Shown piece by piece: positions 34,602 to 44,754 of a stretch of 64,000 nucleotides of DNA. Source of the stretch: Thalassotalea sp. PS06 (GTDB taxonomy: Bacteria > Pseudomonadota > Gammaproteobacteria > Enterobacterales > Alteromonadaceae). Location: assembly GCF_007197775.1 (NCBI RefSeq), contig NZ_CP041638.1, forward strand, positions 2,852,001-2,916,000, in the 5' to 3' direction. The position numbers were made by a program, and so were the translations under genes. The notes beneath the pieces were generated by a model, which saw only the letters and a program-made list of their open reading frames with translations, was not told the DNA's origin and did no database searches. The first letter of the stretch is position 1; each line of letters starts with the position of its first letter.

Positions 34602-36953
34602 ATGATGCGCTTACCGGCTCTGTTAACGTCATTGCATGTGCTAGTCACCCTGCCCACTGTTGCTGAGTCGGATACCAGAGAAACCGATATATCAACAACG
34701 ACACCATACCTTAATCCTGAGCCAAACCAATCCAAGGTAGATTTTCAACAACAAATCCAGCCGCTTCTCGATAAACGTTGTGTCGTATGCCATGGCTGTT
34801 ACGACGCCCCTTGTCAGTTAAAACTTGGCAGCTATGAAGGCATAACTCGAGGTGCAAATAAGGACCCGGTTTATCAAGGCGAACGTATTCTCGCGGCGGA
34901 GCCAACACGTCTTTTTGAAGATGCGCAAACCACGGAACAATGGCGAGACATGGACTTTCATCCGGTTGTGAATGAGGGGAATAAAGAAGGTAAGAGAGAT
35001 CCATTACAGAGCCTGCTGGTAAAAATGCTCGAGCAAAAGCGCGCTCATCCACTGCCTGAAAGCAAAAAATTACCGGATAGCTTTAAGTTAAGTTTGAATC
35101 GTAGCCTGCAATGCCCAACCGAAGACGAGCATAAAAAGTATCTTAAGAAAAATCCGCTTTGGGGCATGCCCTATGCGCTGCCAGCCATAACTGACACTGA
35201 GCATCAGTTAATCATCGATTGGATAACGGCCGGAGCGGCTGACAGTCGTGCCGAGCCACTATCAAAATCACTGTTGAACAAAATTGATGAATGGGAGAAA
35301 TATTTCAATCAAGACTCCAATAAAGCGCAGCTAATTAACCGCTACTTATATGAGCACCTGTTTCTCGCTCACCTTTATTTCCCGGAAGCAGAAACTGACG
35401 ATAGCCAACCAAGCTTTTTTCGCCTCTACCGTTCAAAAACGCCACCGGGGCAACCTGTAGACATCATCGCCACCCGTCGCCCATTTGACGACCCCGAAGT
35501 TGACCGCGTTTACTATCGATTAGTGCCGTTGCAGGAAACCTTAGTGGATAAACTCCATATGCCATTCGCGCTGACCAAAGAGCGCAAAAGCAAATGGCAG
35601 GGCTGGTTTTATCAGCCCGATTATCAGGTAGATAAACTTCCCGGTTATCAACCAGAAAATGCATCCAATCCTTTCATTACATTCGCCGCTTTGCCTTCCG
35701 ATGCTCGTTATCGGTTTATGATTGATGAAGCCCAATACAGCATTATGCAGTTTATCAAAGGTGCAGTTTGTCGCGGGCAGATAGCATTAAACGTTATCAA
35801 TGACCATTTTTGGGTGGTGTTCGCCAACCCAGATATCGATTTGCCTGAATATGACGAAGTGTTTATGGAAAAAGCCCGGGCTACGATTGAGTTACCGGCA
35901 GAAGCGGATAGCAATGCCTTGCCGACAAGCTGGCTGGCGTATGCCAGATCCGAGCGCGAGTACCTCGACAGCAAAGCTGAATATATTAAGGATCACCTGG
36001 AAGGTCAGGTACCAGTCACCTTGGATTTGATCTGGGATGGTGATGGTAATAATGACAATGTCGCTCTCACTATTTTTCGTCACTTTGATGCAGCGACTGT
36101 CGTTAAGGGCTTAGTCGGTGAAAAACCGCAGACCGCCTGGGTAGTTAGCTACCCATTATTTGAGCGCATACATTACCTTTTAGTTGCCGGGTATGACGTC
36201 TATGGCAATGTCGGTCACCAGCTAAATAGTCGCATGTATATGGACTTTTTGAGAATGGAGGGGGAAACCAGTTTTCTGTCGTTATTGCCAAAAGCCGATC
36301 GTAAAACGGTGCGGGAGCAATGGTATCGAGGCTCGATCAGTCCGGTAGAAAAATATATTCAAAATGGCAGTAACTTTGCCCATGAAACCCATATAAACTA
36401 CCAAACTTCAGAGCCCTTGCCTGAGCTACTTAGCATGATTAAAGACCACATAAGTGAAGCACAAAGTAAGGCTCATTCGATTTATCCGGGGCTGGAAGAT
36501 AAGGCAATATCCGACATTCAAGCATTGAACCGCTCTGTTGGCATCGCTGCCTCTATTTTACCCCAGGCCTCTTTGGTTCTGGTTCAGGGCAATGATAACA
36601 AACCTTACATCTATAGTTTGTTATCCCATAACGCCTATACCAATATTTCCCACATGTTTGATGAAAAAGGTCGTCGCCGCCCCAATGAAGATAGCCTTAC
36701 CATGGCCCACGGTGTTATGACATCACACCCAAATGCACTATTTAAAATAGATCACACTGAGGTCGCTGAATTTACCCAGATGATTGGCCAGATTGAGGAT
36801 GAATCGGATTATGAAAAATTCATGGATAAATTCGGGATAAGAAGGACGGATAATGCATTCTGGACCTTTAGTGATGAGTTACACCAAACGTATCAGCGAC
36901 AAGCCATTATTAACTTTGGCTACTTTGATTACAACCGACTGGAAAATCGTTAA
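34602..36953 (+). CDS. cti: Fatty acid cis-trans isomerase (periplasmic, heme c)
   Basis: A 783-residue Cti protein of normal length. After a signal peptide, the heme c motif CVVCH sits at residues 60-64, followed by GCYDAPCQLKLGSYEG, typical of Cti. The enzyme converts cis to trans unsaturated fatty acids in membrane lipids without ATP, stiffening the membrane during heat or solvent stress. AAGAGGAT precedes ATG 34602; the next codon is also ATG. It is monocistronic with a strong terminator after it. It adds to Cfa at 44755 as a second membrane-lipid modifier in the window. Confidence 0.93.
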   Translation: MMRLPALLTSLHVLVTLPTVAESDTRETDISTTTPYLNPEPNQSKVDFQQQIQPLLDKRCVVCHGCYDAPCQLKLGSYEGITRGANKDPVYQGERILAAEPTRLFEDAQTTEQWRDMDFHPVVNEGNKEGKRDPLQSLLVKMLEQKRAHPLPESKKLPDSFKLSLNRSLQCPTEDEHKKYLKKNPLWGMPYALPAITDTEHQLIIDWITAGAADSRAEPLSKSLLNKIDEWEKYFNQDSNKAQLINRYLYEHLFLAHLYFPEAETDDSQPSFFRLYRSKTPPGQPVDIIATRRPFDDPEVDRVYYRLVPLQETLVDKLHMPFALTKERKSKWQGWFYQPDYQVDKLPGYQPENASNPFITFAALPSDARYRFMIDEAQYSIMQFIKGAVCRGQIALNVINDHFWVVFANPDIDLPEYDEVFMEKARATIELPAEADSNALPTSWLAYARSEREYLDSKAEYIKDHLEGQVPVTLDLIWDGDGNNDNVALTIFRHFDAATVVKGLVGEKPQTAWVVSYPLFERIHYLLVAGYDVYGNVGHQLNSRMYMDFLRMEGETSFLSLLPKADRKTVREQWYRGSISPVEKYIQNGSNFAHETHINYQTSEPLPELLSMIKDHISEAQSKAHSIYPGLEDKAISDIQALNRSVGIAASILPQASLVLVQGNDNKPYIYSLLSHNAYTNISHMFDEKGRRRPNEDSLTMAHGVMTSHPNALFKIDHTEVAEFTQMIGQIEDESDYEKFMDKFGIRRTDNAFWTFSDELHQTYQRQAIINFGYFDYNRLENR

Positions 36954-36974
36954 GTCTAATTCCGCGACCCGATC

Positions 36975-37003
36975 AAAAAAGGCTGTTTAACACAGCCTTT
37001 TTT
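36975..37003. terminator. Bidirectional terminator
   Basis: AAAAAAGGCTGT and ACAGCCTTTTTT form a perfect 12-bp stem between the convergent cti and ggt genes. Confidence 0.92.
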
Positions 37004-37027
37004 ATAAGGTACAGTTAATTGAAGAAA

Positions 37028-38860
37028 TTAATACCCCTGCGCCTGGCCATCTTTACGCATTTCACTGGCACCATGATAAACACCGTTACTAAGATCTTTT
37101 AAGATAGCCTGATAGCCGCCAAACGGACCACTGGTGATATGCACTTTATGACCGCGCTGTTGCAGCTCTTTAACGACATCGGCTTTAACGCCGCTTTCCA
37201 GCTCTAGTACACCACTGTCTTTCATTCGTCCTTCCCAGGTCGGTGAGGTTGAGCCTTTGTGATGAAAACGGGCGGCATCGCCGGCTTGTTGGACGTTCAT
37301 CGCAAAATCGACAATATTGGTAACCATCTGTACATGGCCTTGCGGCTGCATGGCGCCCCCCATCAAACCAAAGCTCATATAAGGTTTATTATCTTTGGTG
37401 ATAAACGCTGGAATAATGGTGTGGAAAGGTCGCTTACCCGGCGCGTATACATTCGGATGGCCTTCGGTTAATGAATACTGAGCACCGCGGTTTTGGAAAA
37501 TAAAACCAAGGCCGTCGGCTACCAACCCAGTTCCCATACCGCGATAATTACTTTGAATCAGGCTTACCATCATGCCGTCTTTATCGGCAACCGTAAGGTA
37601 GATGGTATCGCCTTCAATTAGTTTAGGATCGCCATGCTCCACTTCTTTAGCAGCTCGCTGCATATCAATCAGCTTGGCACGCTCTTTACCGTACTTTTCC
37701 GACAATAAGTAATCGAGGTTAATCTTTTGATAATCCGGATCCGCGTAAAAACGGGCGCGATCTTCAAACGCCAGTTTTTTCGCTTCGGTCATTACATGCA
37801 AATAATCAGCACTGTTATGCCCCATGCTTTTCAGATCATAGTTTTCCAGAACCGTTAGCATCTGCAATGCGGCAATGCCCTGGCCATTAGGCGGTAATTC
37901 CCAGACATCATAGCCGCGATAATTTACCGAAACCGGGTCAATCCAGTTACTCGAATGACTGGCAAAATCTTCATAGCGAAGTGGCCCGCCAATGCGCTTG
38001 AAATAGCTATCCATGGTTTTGGCGATATCACCTTTGTAAAACGCATCGCGTCCGCCTTTAGCGATTTTTTCTAAGGTATTGCCCAAATCCGGGTTCTTAA
38101 ATACCTGTCCTTCGGTTGGCGCTTTACCATCAATCAAAAATGTTGCCTGATAGTTAGTGATCTCTTCAATCTCACCTTCTTTAAAAAGCTTTTCATAGCG
38201 CTTTTGGTAGATATCCATGTAATAGGCGATAACTTCGGTAACCGGAAAACCTTCTCTGGCATATTGAATCGCAGGAGCCAGGTTTTCCTGCATGTCCAAT
38301 TTGCCGAACTTTTCGTGCAAAGCAAACCAGGCATCGACGGTACCCGGCACCGTAACTGGCGGTGTACCCCAGTTAGGGATTTGTGAAACCTCACCGATTT
38401 TTTCTTTTAGCTGCGCCAGTGTCTGACCTTTGGCGCTGCGCCCTGAACCATTTAAACCATGTAACTGCTTGGTTTTCGGATCCCAGACAATGGCGAACAA
38501 ATCGCCACCAATGCCATTACCGGTTGGCTCCATCAAACCAATCGCCGCATTTGCCGCAATTGCCGCGTCCATGGCTGTGCCGCCTTGTTGCAAAATATCA
38601 ATGGCAACCTGAGTCGATAGCGGGTGTGACGTTGCCGCCATACCATTAACCGCAAGCACTGGAGAACGGGTAGCCCAAGGCGCACCAACGACGCGGTCAC
38701 CTCTTCCATCTTCTCGCATTTGAACCGGCTCGCCGGTCACATCATCAATAATAGTGCGTTTATCTAAAGTGCTGTCTTTCGGGCTGTTTGCCTTTTCAGC
38801 GCCAATGACAGTAGCGGACAGCATCATAGTGCTGGCAATAAGTAGAGATATTTTCTTCAT
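37028..38860 (-). CDS. ggt: Gamma-glutamyltransferase family protein, exported
   Basis: A 610-residue Ntn-hydrolase precursor with a signal peptide (ends ATVIGA, about residue 20). The large-subunit part carries GGTAMDAAIAANAAIGLMEP. The autocleavage/nucleophile region reads GDTIYLTVADKDG, with the Thr before IY as the likely nucleophile, then SNYRGMGTGLV and FHTIIPAF. This version is closer to the broad Ggt-like branch than to E. coli Ggt, which has TTH at that site. It would hydrolyse glutathione or other gamma-glutamyl compounds in the periplasm. AAGAGAAA is the ribosome site. Confidence 0.9.
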   Translation of the reverse strand: MKKISLLIASTMMLSATVIGAEKANSPKDSTLDKRTIIDDVTGEPVQMREDGRGDRVVGAPWATRSPVLAVNGMAATSHPLSTQVAIDILQQGGTAMDAAIAANAAIGLMEPTGNGIGGDLFAIVWDPKTKQLHGLNGSGRSAKGQTLAQLKEKIGEVSQIPNWGTPPVTVPGTVDAWFALHEKFGKLDMQENLAPAIQYAREGFPVTEVIAYYMDIYQKRYEKLFKEGEIEEITNYQATFLIDGKAPTEGQVFKNPDLGNTLEKIAKGGRDAFYKGDIAKTMDSYFKRIGGPLRYEDFASHSSNWIDPVSVNYRGYDVWELPPNGQGIAALQMLTVLENYDLKSMGHNSADYLHVMTEAKKLAFEDRARFYADPDYQKINLDYLLSEKYGKERAKLIDMQRAAKEVEHGDPKLIEGDTIYLTVADKDGMMVSLIQSNYRGMGTGLVADGLGFIFQNRGAQYSLTEGHPNVYAPGKRPFHTIIPAFITKDNKPYMSFGLMGGAMQPQGHVQMVTNIVDFAMNVQQAGDAARFHHKGSTSPTWEGRMKDSGVLELESGVKADVVKELQQRGHKVHITSGPFGGYQAILKDLSNGVYHGASEMRKDGQAQGY

Positions 38861-38995
38861 TCTATTTCTCTTTTAATCAGAACAGTCAGATAGTTCTTAA
38901 ATTTAAATTGGTATAAGTCTTCGTTATTTATACAACAATCCTCGCAGAGATTACGAGAGGCAAGTAAAAAGAGACCAGTGGTTTGTTTTTAAAGG

Positions 38996-39026
38996 TGAAA
39001 AAAAACCGCGACATTGTCGCGGCTTT
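38996..39026 (-). terminator. Terminator of the glycine cleavage operon
   Basis: CCGCGAC/GTCGCGG stem with a 3-base loop (39006-39022), followed on the minus strand by a long T run. Confidence 0.88.
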
Positions 39027-39073
39027 TGCAAATTACTTTAGGTTTTAACCTTGTAGCTGAAAGTTACTAGTTT

Positions 39074-41968
39074 CTATTCAGCGTCGATATACGTCTCAAC
39101 CGCAGGACAAGAACAAATCAGGTTACGGTCGCCGTATACGTCATCGATACGGTTTACCGTTGGCCAGAATTTGTTAGCCGCCGCAGCTGCTACCGGGAAT
39201 ACCGCTTCTGCAACGGTGTAAGCACGATCCCAACCAGCGTCAGTGATATCAGCTAATGTGTGCGGAGCGTTGTGAAGTGGGTTGTCTTCCAGTGTCCACT
39301 CACCTTGTTCAACTTTGCGGATTTCATCGCGAATACAGGTCATGGCTTCGATAAATCGGTCTAACTCAACTTTTGATTCCGACTCGGTTGGTTCGATCAT
39401 CAAGGTACCAGCAACAGGGAATGACATCGTTGGAGCGTGGAAACCATAGTCCATCAAACGCTTAGCTACATCCATTTCAGTGATACCAGAGGCTTCTTTC
39501 AACGGACGCAAATCAACGATACATTCGTGCGCAACACGGCCGTTATTACCGGTATAGAGAATTGGGTAATGCTGGCTAAGTTTGTGTGCCAGGTAGTTAG
39601 CGTTAGTGATTGCGTACTTAGTTGAATCGGTAACACCTTGCTTACCTAGTAAAGCTACATACATGTATGAGATACACAGGATACCGGCACTACCAAATGG
39701 CGCCGCAGAAACTGCACCGTTGCCTTTTAGCTCGCTGTCAAAATCAACTAGCGCGTGACCCGGTAAGAATGGCGCTAAGTGTGATTTCACACCGATTGGG
39801 CCCATACCTGGGCCACCACCACCGTGTGGAATGGCGAAGGTTTTGTGCAGGTTAAGGTGAGATACGTCAGCACCGATGAAACCTGGAGAAGTGATACCTA
39901 CCTGAGCATTCATGTTGGCACCATCAAGGTATACCTGACCACCGTTGGCGTGAACGATGTCACAGATTTCTTTGATGGTTTCTTCATATACTCCGTGCGT
40001 AGACGGGTAAGTGATCATGATACAAGATAAGCTGTCAGCCATTTCTTCGGCTTTGGTTTTCAAATCAACCAAATCAACGTTACCTTGCTTGTCACAATCA
40101 ACCACCACAACTTTCATACCAACCATTTGTGCAGAAGCTGGGTTAGTACCGTGTGCAGAAGATGGGATCAAACAGATATTACGGTGAGCGTCACCGCGGC
40201 TCTGGTGGTACTTCTGGATAGCGATAAGACCGGCGTACTCACCCTGAGCACCTGAGTTAGGTTGCATCGAGATATCGTCGTAACCGGTAAGTTCAACCAA
40301 CCAGTCGCCCAGCTCGTTGATCATTTTGGTGTAACCTTTTGCCTGTTCAAGCGGTGCAAATGGGTGCATGTTAGCAAATTCTGGCCAGGAAACCGGGATC
40401 ATCTGCGCCGTCGCGTTTAGCTTCATGGTACAAGAACCCAAAGAAATCATTGAGTGGTTCAATGCTAAATCTTTGTTTTCAAGTTTCTTGATGTAACGCA
40501 GCATCTCAGTTTCGCTGTGATACGAGTTAAATACCGGGTGGGTTAAGAACTCAGATTCACGAACTAATTCCGCTGGAATTGAAGAATGGCCACACTCAAG
40601 GATTTTCGCATCTAGCTCAGCCACATCAAGACCATGGCCTTCGCCTAGTAATATGTCGAATAGCTGATGAATGTCGTTACGGTTAGTAGTTTCATCTAAA
40701 GAAACACTGACTTTGCCTTCCTGATCAACACGAAGGTTTACGTTAGCCGCAAGGGCGCGGGCGACGATTTCATCTTTGTTGTCAGTTGCGAACGTTAAGG
40801 TATCAAAGTAATTCTGGTGAATGGCGGTTAAGCCTTTACTCGCGGTACCCAAACATAAAATATCGGTAAAGCGATGGATGCGGTTAGCGATGGTTTTCAG
40901 ACCTTGCGGGCCGTGATAAACCGCATAGAAAGCTGCCATATTGGCTAGTAACACCTGTGCCGTACAAATGTTTGAGTTAGCTTTTTCACGACGGATATGT
41001 TGTTCACGGGTCTGCATTGCCATACGCAATGCATTGTTACCACGGGTGTCTTTAGAAACGCCAATGATACGGCCTGGAAGCGAACGCTTGTGCTTATCTT
41101 TGGTAGTAAAGAAAGCCGCGTGTGGACCACCGTAGCCCATAGGCACACCAAAGCGTTGTGATGAGCCGATTACCGCATCGGCGCCTAGCTCACCTGGAGC
41201 TTTTAGCATAACCAGACTCATGATATCGGCAGCAACCGCAACGATACCTTTTTTCGCCTGAACATCAGCAATGATGGTGCTGATGTCGGTGATTTCACCC
41301 TCTGCACCCGGGTATTGTAATAACGCACCGAAAATATCGTGCTCAGCAGCGCTTGCAGCAGGACCCGTTACGATATCAAAACCGAACATTTGTGCACGTT
41401 GGCGCACTACGTCCTGAGTTTGTGGGTATACGTTGTCGGCGATAAAGAACAGGTTTGATTTCTTGTTCTTAGAAACACGCTTGGCAAGCGCCATGGCTTC
41501 TGCCGCAGCCGTACCTTCGTCAAGAAGTGAGGCACTGGCAAGTTCAAGGCCGGTTAAATCGATACACATTTGCTGATAGTTAAGCAACGATTCTAAACGC
41601 CCCTGAGCGATTTCTGGCTGATACGGCGTGTAAGCTGTGTACCAACCTGGATTTTCCAATACATTACGCAAGATAACGTTCGGCGTTAATGTAGGGAAAT
41701 AACCTAAACCGATGTAAGAGGTGTTCACCTGATTTTCACTAGCCAGAACTTTAAGGTCGGCTAGCGCTTTAACTTCTGTCTTACTCTCGTTGATATTTGG
41801 CAGGTCAGACAGGCGAATGCTGCTTGGTACAATTTCATCAATTAAGGCATCGACAGATTCCGCACCAATCTCATTAAGCATGGCTTTGGTTTGGTCGGCA
41901 TCTGGGCCAATATGACGGCGAATAAAATCTTGAGTTTGTTCTAATTGTGTCAACGATTGAGTAGACAT
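39074..41968 (-). CDS. gcvP: Glycine dehydrogenase (decarboxylating), P protein
   Basis: A 964-residue P protein that decarboxylates glycine with PLP and passes the aminomethyl group to GcvH. The N-terminal half begins with the typical [14 protein letters not shown], and the C-terminal half holds the PLP-lysine segment [18 protein letters not shown]. Length and domain order are normal for the single-chain form. The frame opens 13 codons earlier; ATG 41968 ([11 protein letters not shown]) matches the family start. It is downstream of gcvH with a hairpin between them. Confidence 0.97.
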   Translation of the reverse strand: MSTQSLTQLEQTQDFIRRHIGPDADQTKAMLNEIGAESVDALIDEIVPSSIRLSDLPNINESKTEVKALADLKVLASENQVNTSYIGLGYFPTLTPNVILRNVLENPGWYTAYTPYQPEIAQGRLESLLNYQQMCIDLTGLELASASLLDEGTAAAEAMALAKRVSKNKKSNLFFIADNVYPQTQDVVRQRAQMFGFDIVTGPAASAAEHDIFGALLQYPGAEGEITDISTIIADVQAKKGIVAVAADIMSLVMLKAPGELGADAVIGSSQRFGVPMGYGGPHAAFFTTKDKHKRSLPGRIIGVSKDTRGNNALRMAMQTREQHIRREKANSNICTAQVLLANMAAFYAVYHGPQGLKTIANRIHRFTDILCLGTASKGLTAIHQNYFDTLTFATDNKDEIVARALAANVNLRVDQEGKVSVSLDETTNRNDIHQLFDILLGEGHGLDVAELDAKILECGHSSIPAELVRESEFLTHPVFNSYHSETEMLRYIKKLENKDLALNHSMISLGSCTMKLNATAQMIPVSWPEFANMHPFAPLEQAKGYTKMINELGDWLVELTGYDDISMQPNSGAQGEYAGLIAIQKYHQSRGDAHRNICLIPSSAHGTNPASAQMVGMKVVVVDCDKQGNVDLVDLKTKAEEMADSLSCIMITYPSTHGVYEETIKEICDIVHANGGQVYLDGANMNAQVGITSPGFIGADVSHLNLHKTFAIPHGGGGPGMGPIGVKSHLAPFLPGHALVDFDSELKGNGAVSAAPFGSAGILCISYMYVALLGKQGVTDSTKYAITNANYLAHKLSQHYPILYTGNNGRVAHECIVDLRPLKEASGITEMDVAKRLMDYGFHAPTMSFPVAGTLMIEPTESESKVELDRFIEAMTCIRDEIRKVEQGEWTLEDNPLHNAPHTLADITDAGWDRAYTVAEAVFPVAAAAANKFWPTVNRIDDVYGDRNLICSCPAVETYIDAE

Positions 41969-42068
41969 AAACAACAGGTCCCGAAAAAGATATAACGACT
42001 GCGACAAGTTTTTCTGTTCAGAAATTTCTGGGGTCCGAAACCTGAAAAACCTACCGCCTTTAAAACAA

Positions 42069-42097
42069 CAAGCCCCGAACGTACCGTTCAGGGCTTT
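42069..42097 (-). terminator. Hairpin between gcvH and gcvP (attenuator or partial terminator)
   Basis: A near-perfect 11-bp stem (AGCCCtGAACG/CGTTCgGGGCT) is followed on the minus strand by a T-rich stretch. It may lower expression of gcvP relative to gcvTH. Confidence 0.6.
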
Positions 42098-42116
42098 AAC
42101 TAATTAATATTGCTGA

Positions 42117-42506
42117 TTATTCTTCATCAACAACGTTTTGGTAGCCTTCCGCATCCAATAGTGCGTCTAGCTCGCTGGCGTCGTCCAGCTTAACGCGGAA
42201 CATCCAACCGTCACCAAAGGCGTCAGAGTTAACTAACTCGGGGCTGTCTTCAAGGTCTTCGTTTACCTCTACTACTTCGCCACTTACTGGTGCGTAGATA
42301 TCTGATGCCGCTTTAACAGACTCAGCAACAGCAACGTCATCGCCAGTGCTAACCTGATCGCCGACTTCTGGCAACTCAACAAAAACCATGTCGCCTAAAA
42401 GCTCTTGAGCGTGTTCGGTGATACCTACTGTTACTGTACCGTCACCTTCGTTACGTACCCACTCGTGAGACGACGCATATTTTAACTCAGAAGGAATGTT
42501 ACTCAT
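42117..42506 (-). CDS. gcvH: Glycine cleavage system H protein
   Basis: A 129-residue lipoyl carrier protein of normal length. The lipoylated lysine is K65 in [12 protein letters not shown], and the N-terminal [10 protein letters not shown] is typical. It carries the aminomethyl intermediate between GcvP and GcvT. AGGAAC precedes the ATG. It is the middle gene of gcvT-gcvH-gcvP. Confidence 0.97.
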   Translation of the reverse strand: MSNIPSELKYASSHEWVRNEGDGTVTVGITEHAQELLGDMVFVELPEVGDQVSTGDDVAVAESVKAASDIYAPVSGEVVEVNEDLEDSPELVNSDAFGDGWMFRVKLDDASELDALLDAEGYQNVVDEE

Positions 42507-42604
42507 TTTTTGTTCCTAAAAATAAATGATTTAAAATCTGTTTTTCGTATGACCTGCGCCACTGAATCACTGCGCAGTTCAAGTTTAATATGGTTAGCTC
42601 TAGT

Positions 42605-43693
42605 TTAGAAAACTTTTTTACCATTGCGCACAAAACTTGGCTTGATAACTTCAACATCTACCAGTTTCTTACGCATCTCAACCTGAATGGTATCACCCAC
42701 TTTTACGGCGCGTGGTACACGAGCCATGGCGATACTGTGACCCAAGGTTGGCGAGAAGGTTCCTGAGGTGATAACACCTTCGCCGTGCTCGGTCACAACT
42801 TTAAGACCTGAACGTAAAACGCCTTTCTCGGTTAACACTAAACCAACTAGCTTAGGTTGGTCGCCAGCAGCACGTTGCTCGGCTAAAACTTCACGACCGA
42901 TAAAGTTACGATCTTCTGGTTCCCAGCTGATGGTCCACGCCATGTTTGCCGCTAATGGCGATACGTTATCGTCCATATCAAGACCGTAAAGGTTCATACC
43001 TGCTTCTAAACGAAGGGTGTCACGAGCACCAAGGCCAGCAGGTTTTACACCCGCATCTAGTAACTGTTGCCAGAAATCTGCTGCCATATCTGCAGGGAGC
43101 GCAATTTCATAGCCGTTTTCGCCAGTGTAACCTGTGGTCGCGATAAATAAATCGCCAGCCTGAACACTGAAAAATGGCTTCATGCCATCAACCGCAGCGG
43201 TTTGCTCTGCGTCTAACAAAGTAGCGACTTTCGCTTTTGCCTGAGGGCCCTGAACGGCGATCATCGCGAACTCAGGACGTTCAGTAACGGTTACCTGATA
43301 ATCTGCCGCCTGGTTGTTGATCCAGGCTAAATCTTTTTCACGAGTTGCAGAGTTTACTACTAAGCGGTACTCAGTATCTGTGTAGAAATAAACGATAAGG
43401 TCGTCGATAACACCACCCTGCTCGTTACACATACCTGTGTATAGGGCTTTACCAGCGTCTTCCAGTTTCGCTACATCGTTAATCACTAAGCGACGTAAAA
43501 ACGGCTTGGCATCTGCACCCTGGATATCAACGATGGTCATGTGAGATACATCGAACATACCCGCATCGGTGCGAACCGCATGGTGTTCTTCAATTTGTGA
43601 ACCGTAATTGATTGGCATTTCCCAACCGTGGAAATCAACCATTTTCGCGCCAGCTTCAAGATGTTTGGCGTGTAGTACCGTTTTATTTGTCAT
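42605..43693 (-). CDS. gcvT: Glycine cleavage system T protein (aminomethyltransferase)
   Basis: A 362-residue tetrahydrofolate-dependent aminomethyltransferase of normal length. It begins [19 protein letters not shown] and has the folate-binding DVSHM and [11 protein letters not shown] segments. It is the first gene of gcvTHP. Upstream there is only a short leader with an AGGGCA/TGCCCT hairpin (43733-43747); no tandem glycine-riboswitch aptamer is visible, so regulation is probably by a protein such as GcvA. Confidence 0.97.
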   Translation of the reverse strand: MTNKTVLHAKHLEAGAKMVDFHGWEMPINYGSQIEEHHAVRTDAGMFDVSHMTIVDIQGADAKPFLRRLVINDVAKLEDAGKALYTGMCNEQGGVIDDLIVYFYTDTEYRLVVNSATREKDLAWINNQAADYQVTVTERPEFAMIAVQGPQAKAKVATLLDAEQTAAVDGMKPFFSVQAGDLFIATTGYTGENGYEIALPADMAADFWQQLLDAGVKPAGLGARDTLRLEAGMNLYGLDMDDNVSPLAANMAWTISWEPEDRNFIGREVLAEQRAAGDQPKLVGLVLTEKGVLRSGLKVVTEHGEGVITSGTFSPTLGHSIAMARVPRAVKVGDTIQVEMRKKLVDVEVIKPSFVRNGKKVF

Positions 43694-43942
43694 AGGAGGC
43701 CACTTAAATGTATTCGTTCAAACTGCTTTGACAGGGCATTTTGCCCTCTTAAAAAATTGGAAAAAATTATACGCCCACAAAGTATAAGGATCAATTGCTT
43801 GTTATACACTTTTTGAATAAAAAGCCAACAAAAGAACAGAATCCGTTATTAATTCGACCAAACATAATTTATCAAAATTTTATACAGAAAAATCCCCGGC
43901 AGTTGTGAAATTGCCTGCGACCTTTTTATCAAAAAAAGAAAC

Positions 43943-44021
43943 GGGGTCAGAGTCATCGTTATAACGACATTAACTATCTGATATGATTGCATATTGTTTT
44001 TTGATAATTGACTCTGACCCC
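43943..44021. repeat. 79-bp REP-like repeat, copy 1
   Basis: Its ends form an inverted repeat, GGGGTCAGAGTCA and TGACTCTGACCCC, with TAACGACATTAAC inside. A second copy of the same length lies at 44623-44701. The type resembles GGGGTCAGAGTC repeats that I associate with REP-associated transposases in marine gammaproteobacteria; no such transposase gene is in the window. Confidence 0.75.
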
Positions 44022-44059
44022 ATATGGGACAAACTTTGAAGGAATTGGTGTAACCCAAT

Positions 44060-44644
44060 ATGATTAGTTGTTTGGTAACGGATATTTTTGGCAGAACCGA
44101 TGCCATGGAAGAATTAGCTGCTGAACTATCGGCTGATTCCAATACCGATTCCGGTTCTTTAGCAGAGTGGCGGATATTGGACCCTTACCAAGGCGTGCGT
44201 CATGACTTTACCGATGAAGCCTCTGCCTATGGGTATTTTCAACAGCACATGGGTTTGACGAACTACGAAAGCTTAATCGCTGAGGAGTTGAACAATACCC
44301 AGTACTCTTTAGCCATAGGTTTTAGCGTCGGTGCGTCCGCCTTGTGGCAATACCTAAGCCAATCTAAATCGATGAGTATTCAGCAAGCGGTATTGTTTTA
44401 TGGCTCTCAAATTCGCAATATGCCGCTTAACTCACCTCAGGTTCCTACTCATATTATTCAGCCAAAATCTGAGCCGCATTTTGATGTTAATAAGCTGAGT
44501 ATTAAATTAACTCAGCTAGAAAACGTCTCGATAGAGAGAACTAAGTATTTACACGGCTTTATGAATCGAAAATCCGATAATTTTAATGTTGAAGGCTATC
44601 AACGTTACCTGGCGCGGTTAAAGGGGACACAGCCACTAGGATAA
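44060..44644 (+). CDS. Small alpha/beta-hydrolase-like protein
   Basis: A 194-residue protein with a nucleophile-elbow motif GFSVGASA near residue 95, a late Asp (HFDVNK) and a His (YLHGFMN), which suggests a small alpha/beta hydrolase of the dienelactone-hydrolase type. The N-terminal MISCLVTDIFGRTDAMEEL fits a first strand and helix. It starts 39 bases after repeat copy 1, and its last codons and stop lie inside repeat copy 2, so the C-terminus was probably reshaped by the repeat. Its substrate is unknown. Confidence 0.72.
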   Translation: MISCLVTDIFGRTDAMEELAAELSADSNTDSGSLAEWRILDPYQGVRHDFTDEASAYGYFQQHMGLTNYESLIAEELNNTQYSLAIGFSVGASALWQYLSQSKSMSIQQAVLFYGSQIRNMPLNSPQVPTHIIQPKSEPHFDVNKLSIKLTQLENVSIERTKYLHGFMNRKSDNFNVEGYQRYLARLKGTQPLG

Positions 44645-44701
44645 CGACACTAACCCTCTGATAATTAAATACATCCATTTATAATAATTGACACTGACCC
44701 C
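44623..44701. repeat. 79-bp REP-like repeat, copy 2
   Basis: Same length and layout as copy 1 (GGGGACACAGCCA at the left, TGACACTGACCCC at the right, ATAACGACACTAAC inside) but more diverged. It supplies the stop codon of the hydrolase gene. Confidence 0.72.
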
Positions 44702-44708
44702 ATAAAAA

Positions 44709-44732
44709 AAAGCATCGTGAAAACGATGCTTT
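44709..44732 (-). terminator. Terminator of the photo-oxidative stress operon
   Basis: AAAGCATCG and CGATGCTTT form a 9-bp stem with a 6-base loop. On the minus strand it is followed by eight T residues, 22 bases after the cfa stop. Confidence 0.88.
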
Positions 44733-44754
44733 CTAATGTTGCCAAGAGCAATAT

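Noticed and set aside
43694..43942. Glycine riboswitch upstream of gcvT
   Set aside because: The leader is short and shows only a small hairpin; no tandem aptamer-like structure could be drawn.
43849..44142. Minus-strand 97-codon frame
   Set aside because: It runs across repeat copy 1 and the start of the hydrolase gene; the translation follows the repeat, not a family.
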